From Hymenolepis diminuta (taxonomy: Eukaryota; Platyhelminthes; Cestoda; Cyclophyllidea; Hymenolepididae): 64,000 nucleotides of DNA. The position numbers were made by a program, and so were the translations under genes. The number at the start of each line of letters is the position of its first letter. Position 1 is the stretch's first letter. This document shows positions 59,216 to 64,000 of the stretch, piece after piece. Under the pieces are notes generated by a model, which was not told the DNA's origin, did no database searches, and saw nothing but the letters and a program-made list of their open reading frames with translations. The stretch lies in NCBI GenBank assembly GCA_900708905.1, contig CAADRB010000004.1, forward strand, positions 1,801,685-1,865,684, given 5' to 3'.

Positions 59216-62200
59216 GTAAGTTGGTGATGTTGTTTATATGTCGTGAAAAGTGTGTGGTTTACAGGGCATATCCTGCTATCAGTATAATCAGGTCCTGGAT
59301 TTAACAGCTACTAAAGAAAAAACTAGTGTCTCTATTTATTAAGCTTGAAAGTAGTACTTCCAAAGGCATTTTTAACCACCGTAAGATATATCAAGTTTTT
59401 CACTAGTTTAGACATTGATTAAGGGAAAAAAATTCTTTACATGCCAATGTCCTTATTTTCAACTAGACCAGATCCTGAGATTTGTCAGGTAAATTAGTAG
59501 TTCCTTTAATTTGACTAGACGTTTTTTCCATCTTTAAAAAAAACTAGACGTTAACACGTAATGAATTCAAGTCCGAAGTGGTTAGGTGCATACCCAAACA
59601 TATTTGTATCTTGCAAAGGTATTAATTGCAGTTCGGTTTGCTTAGGCTTCTCTCAAATTACACAACTCAAAGAGGAAGTATAACGAGTGTGGTATGAATA
59701 GTCTACTATAAAATCTGGATAGGAATGGGGTGCTGAATGAGATCAATGAATGGGAAAATCGCAAAAGGCTCCCCTCTACTGGCGAGGGTAATTTAATAAG
59801 TGAACTATAGTGGGCGATTTGTTTAGCAAGGTTAAAATTGAGTCCGATGAGTTTAATTGAACAGAAATTAGAATATCATAAAACTTAAATTTTGGAGAAT
59901 TAATATGAAACAAGTATCTTCTAATACCTGCTTTCCTAATATGGAAATCATTTCTTATGGAGACATATTTCTTCGGCTCTAGGATCTACTCAGTTTTAGA
60001 TTATTAAATCATTGGAAATTAAAGTTACAAACATTTTGAGTCTTGATATTTTATTATGTTACTAATTCAACATCATTCGTACGAGGGGAAGCATAGTTTT
60101 TTGGTCACCTTAAATCAGAGGAAAGTGTAATGATACTTTAAATTCAGTCGGATGTCTCAATCTGGGTTAAAATAGTTCTCAATTCATCTTCATAATTCTA
60201 TTGAAAGAGGTTGCCATGGCAGTTGGTTAGATGTCCACAATTGTATTCTGCAAGCTTAAAGCTTGGGAGGGCTAAAAGTTCATTCCACTAATATGCTTAG
60301 CTATCTAATGTTAGAAGTCGTTAAAGTGATTGAATAAGTCAGTTAGATTAATACAGGAACGGAACTATTGTTTTGGATGTTTGTCTACCAAAAACGTTAG
60401 CAGATAGCCGACCTGGATTGGGGTCCATCATTGAATCCAATATAAAGTATAGAATAAAATGTAAACACTAAAGGAGTGCTCGCCGATTAGATAGGTCACC
60501 AATATGTTGTGTCTTGTGAATAAGTTATGCTATCTAATATCTCCCCTTCACCTAGCTTTAAATCTGTGATATCTCACTGTTCATTTGAATGTTCATTTAA
60601 GTAGACCGTTATTTTTCAATTGAATTCTAAATGTTCTACTCATAAAATTATGAAATTTTCTGTCAAAAATTTGTAAAAAATTATACGTTTCGCATTTGAT
60701 CGTGACGCCGCTAATAATGAAAGTTTTGGACTATCAGTACTAAATTTTTTGCATTACTAAAATAAACTTAAACTTAATGCTTAATTTAAAGCAGTTTATT
60801 AAACCCAGTGTAAATTTAAGAAGTCTCAGTACTGTAGTGGGTAACTAGTCTTCCTTTCCATTCAACGACCGCGATTTGTCAAACCCCTTTTTATCTTTCA
60901 TTTAAGGTACCCCAAATTGTGACGTAAATAACTTATTCTTTTCCACAAACTAATGACTAATAACAGCCTCATTATTTGGTAAGTTTTGTTGCTATGTCTC
61001 ATTGCTCGTCTAGATTAAACCAGTTTCTGATTCCGCTCATTTTTTCCCCTATCTCTATGTTCTCTGTGGTGTAATTTTATCCAAACAGTTGACCCCCAAT
61101 TTGTAATCATTATTAGTAATTATTACCGTATTTTTAAGGTGGTTACACTGATATATTTGCTAATAGCTCTTTACATATATTTATGCACATATCCTTTTTC
61201 TCAAGAACGAACATGGCGGTCATTCGTTTGAAGTTGGACTCCTGCATCAAATAAGGATTCTAACTAAGAGGACGCTTATTTGCATTTGGCGGGATAAAGT
61301 AAGTTTTAGTTAGAATTTCACACTTATGATTATAACATATTTCAATAAAAACCTGACAGTTATTTTTCGATCCCATATTTGATCGGTTTAATCTTTTATT
61401 GTTACTATGTTATCTAATAATCCAAAATGAAAACCATTGGCTACCTTTACTTCAAGCTAACCATCAAGACTCGAGGGGCATGAGAAGTGACCAATGGATT
61501 GATGACGGAGATGAAAATAACTTGAATGAGGTGTCCGATCACCTTTTAATTAAAAAAGAGAAGGTTTGTATGTACAGTAGCTGAGAATTAACTCAACTAT
61601 CTTAAAGTCATATACATGCTAGGTAGTTTTTATTAAAGAAGGAAAATGAGAAGAATATATTGAACGCAAAATATGTATTGCACATGTTCTGTCCCTTGCA
61701 GTTTTGGGATTTCATTGTTTGAACGGATATCCTTGAGCTTTGCATGATAGTTCTTAACGGTCTTTGGATCGGTCTTATAAAGAATTTTACATTACCCTTA
61801 TTACACTGGTTTTCGAACCCCATATTGTGTTGATAACTCGGCACTTTCTTGAACATTCAAAAACCCGTAGATCTCATAAGGAGTTACTTTCAATCACACC
61901 GTTATTTATTGAATATCGCTCAGATTAGGGATGATAACCGACCTAACCTTGAGTACTGGCCTTCAGTACCGTCCGCGTTTGTTGTGCTTTAGCGATGCCA
62001 ATGAGTTAGCTGTATGCTCGCAGACTGATACTGAAACCTATTGAAACTACAAGTAGACTCCTTTGGAAATGGAATTAAAGCACGTAATCGAGTTCGCTTG
62101 GTCACTTCTAGACAGATATTTGTAACTTCTTCATGCACTCATCAATATCAATGTTTCAACTGCAGATTCTAAGAACGGCATACCCGCGGATTGATAGAGC

Positions 62201-64000
62201 TAGATCGAATTAAGTTTTTCAAACGTTATAGGTTTTGCAATTTTAATAGTCTTGGTCAAGTTTTCTTGCTTATAATCATAAGTCCATTTATTTAAAGATC
62301 CTATCAAGTACACGGATTGTATAATAGGATGCACAACTTTAAAATTCTGATGCATTGAAGAAAGAGCTCTCCAAGACTTTATGATTATCTTCTCGCATTT
62401 TGATATTCTTTTCAATCTTCAAATTGCAGTACTTAATTCTCAAGGTTTGGCTTGAATTCGAAATGTTCATATGTAGGTGCATATCCGGCAGCATAAAGAA
62501 CAAGAAGAGTTGTAATATTGCCAATTTCTTCTTTACACGCTTGCTGTATCCGACAAGAGAGTTTTGAGCTAACAGCGTTCGAGCAGTAGTCTGTAACACA
62601 TTTCCCGATTCTTTGCCTTCAACATATGTATTTTCATTTAAACATGAATACCGCTCCACAATAATTTCTGTTGAATTATTATCTGGGGGATTTTATTGAC
62701 GGCGGATATAAAGCCTGAGCTATTATTATTAATTACTTAGAAATTAATAAAATGGTTGTAATGTTTAAAATTAACTCACTAACCCACAAAATAGCAGTTT
62801 GTTGTGTCTGATCAGCGAAACATGCAACATCAAATTGGAATAAGCTTATTATGAAAATATGGCCAAGTCACGAAGATAGGTAATATAGACACGTTAATAT
62901 AAAATTAATTAATTAATATTAATGAACATTCCTATATTGAGGTTTTTGATGACCAGTTAATGAAAAATATTCTCTATAATAAACATGTTTTTCCATATTT
63001 GAGACATCTATTCAACTTGATCTTTTAGTAGAATCTCTTTAAGGTACATTTGAAGTGGGGATTTGCGTTACGCATTAGCGCAGATATTGATTTTTCAATT
63101 TCTGATATATTTGATAGTAGTTTCAAACAAATATTTGCTTCCAATAAGGCGGGTTTAAATTTTTTCTAAGGGGTTATTATTTTTAAAATTTACTTTGTTC
63201 TGTGAGTTCTGCTATGTCGGGATCAAGTAAACTGCTTAAAATCATGTAAGATCATACAACTATTTCGAATTTCGAAAGAATAAATAAATTGAAGTGGCAA
63301 GACTGATCGTCATAATTGTACAAATCAGATAAAAAAAATTGGAGATTGTGGCCAAGAATTTGATCAATAATTTGGGAGATGAATTTTGAAATTTGAATTT
63401 CAGTAAATGAGACAATAAACTGTCCATTAATTGAATATTTTACAACTTAAATTCGCAAATCAAATGAAGCAACTGTTTGACGCTCTTTATTGACCCCCTA
63501 AAGTTATTTAGTATTCAAATTTGCTTTGCCAATTTTAGTTACTTTAATGAAAAAATTGTAAAATTTTTTGCATTGTTGTGAGTTATATTAAAAATAAACT
63601 GCTGTGATGGAAGTGGAGAGTCGGATATTGTTAAAGAAGTTCTTCGCTGTAATAAAAGTTAGATGAATGACAGAAAAGGCAGAAAGTTATGGGCAAAAAC
63701 TATTTCCTTCCATGGTTCTCTGTATGTCTGCATATTCAATGACAGTTTGCCGTATCTGTTAGTTTATATATAATATCTCATGCCCTGTACGAACTACTTC
63801 ACGTATCAACCTTTAGATAGGGAGAATTTTAAATTTCAACGCATTTTGGTTTAATTTTAACAATGAAAATTTAAATTTTATTACGGTGATGCTGATTTTT
63901 TGAATGCATTGTCATTTTCCAAGCTAACATTGCGCTGTTCCATTCAGTTTATAAACATCTCTTAATTTAATTAGGATCTCTTTTTAAAATTTCGGGTCGT
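59216..64000. other. 3' region of the window, no supported exons
   Basis: This is presumably a long intron of the ABCG-like gene. I looked for ABCG transmembrane exons on the plus strand and found none. An acidic open segment at about 61441-61563, ending in AAG before GTTTGT, could be a linker exon, but its possible acceptors do not fit phase 0. Weak A-box-like SINE remnants may sit near 59580 and 60215. The rest is AT-rich with nothing recognisable. Confidence 0.45.

Noticed and set aside
1..64000. CRISPR array, prophage, operon or other prokaryotic system
   Set aside because: Spliced genes throughout and no regularly spaced repeats; the window is eukaryotic.

Overview
The window reads as nuclear DNA of an animal, most probably a flatworm (Platyhelminthes). 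It is AT-rich, has GT-AG introns mixing very short (30-80 nt) with kilobase-sized ones, and carries decayed Ty3/gypsy gag and pol remnants of the type common in flukes and tapeworms. The gene spacing and compact exons would suit a small-genome parasitic flatworm such as a hymenolepidid tapeworm, but the species is a guess. There is nothing prokaryotic here: no operons, no CRISPR and no ribosome binding sites.

Layout: (1) 1-12.3 kb is gene-poor, with a two-copy dispersed repeat, a broken retrotransposon gag with an LTR-like stretch after it, and two strong hairpins. (2) 12.66-18.80 kb (+) is a complete ten-exon zinc transporter of the LIV-1/ZIP subfamily, with a TATA box and metal-response-element-like motifs upstream. 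(3) 18.8-32.4 kb is a gene desert with SINE-like insertions and a diverged duplication. (4) 32.41-39.54 kb (+) is an eight-exon UDP-glucose 6-dehydrogenase homologue of 466 residues. It keeps the Rossmann and substrate-domain framework but has lost the catalytic cysteine (Thr) and the catalytic glutamate (Gln). (5) 39.5-43.8 kb is gene-free, with two more SINE-like copies and one orphan promoter-like site. (6) 43.77-48.92 kb is the densest part: WDR70 (-) and the 26S proteasome lid subunit PSMD11/Rpn6 (+) lie head to head, 329 bp between start codons. (7) From 51.49 kb (+) runs the nucleotide-binding half of an ABCG1-like ABC half-transporter. Its 4.8-kb intron holds a decayed gypsy pol fragment and a foldback structure of about 2 kb, and its transmembrane half was not found in the window.

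The genes do not form a pathway: they are a zinc importer, a nucleotide-sugar dehydrogenase homologue, a nuclear WD40 protein, a proteasome subunit and a lipid/sterol-type transporter. The observation most worth following is the intact but apparently catalytically dead UGDH homologue. Next come the tRNA-derived SINE family, the foldback element with a hairpin at its centre, and the ultra-short or in-frame introns.

All exon models were built by eye from splice motifs, reading-frame phase and remembered family sequence; no alignment program was run.
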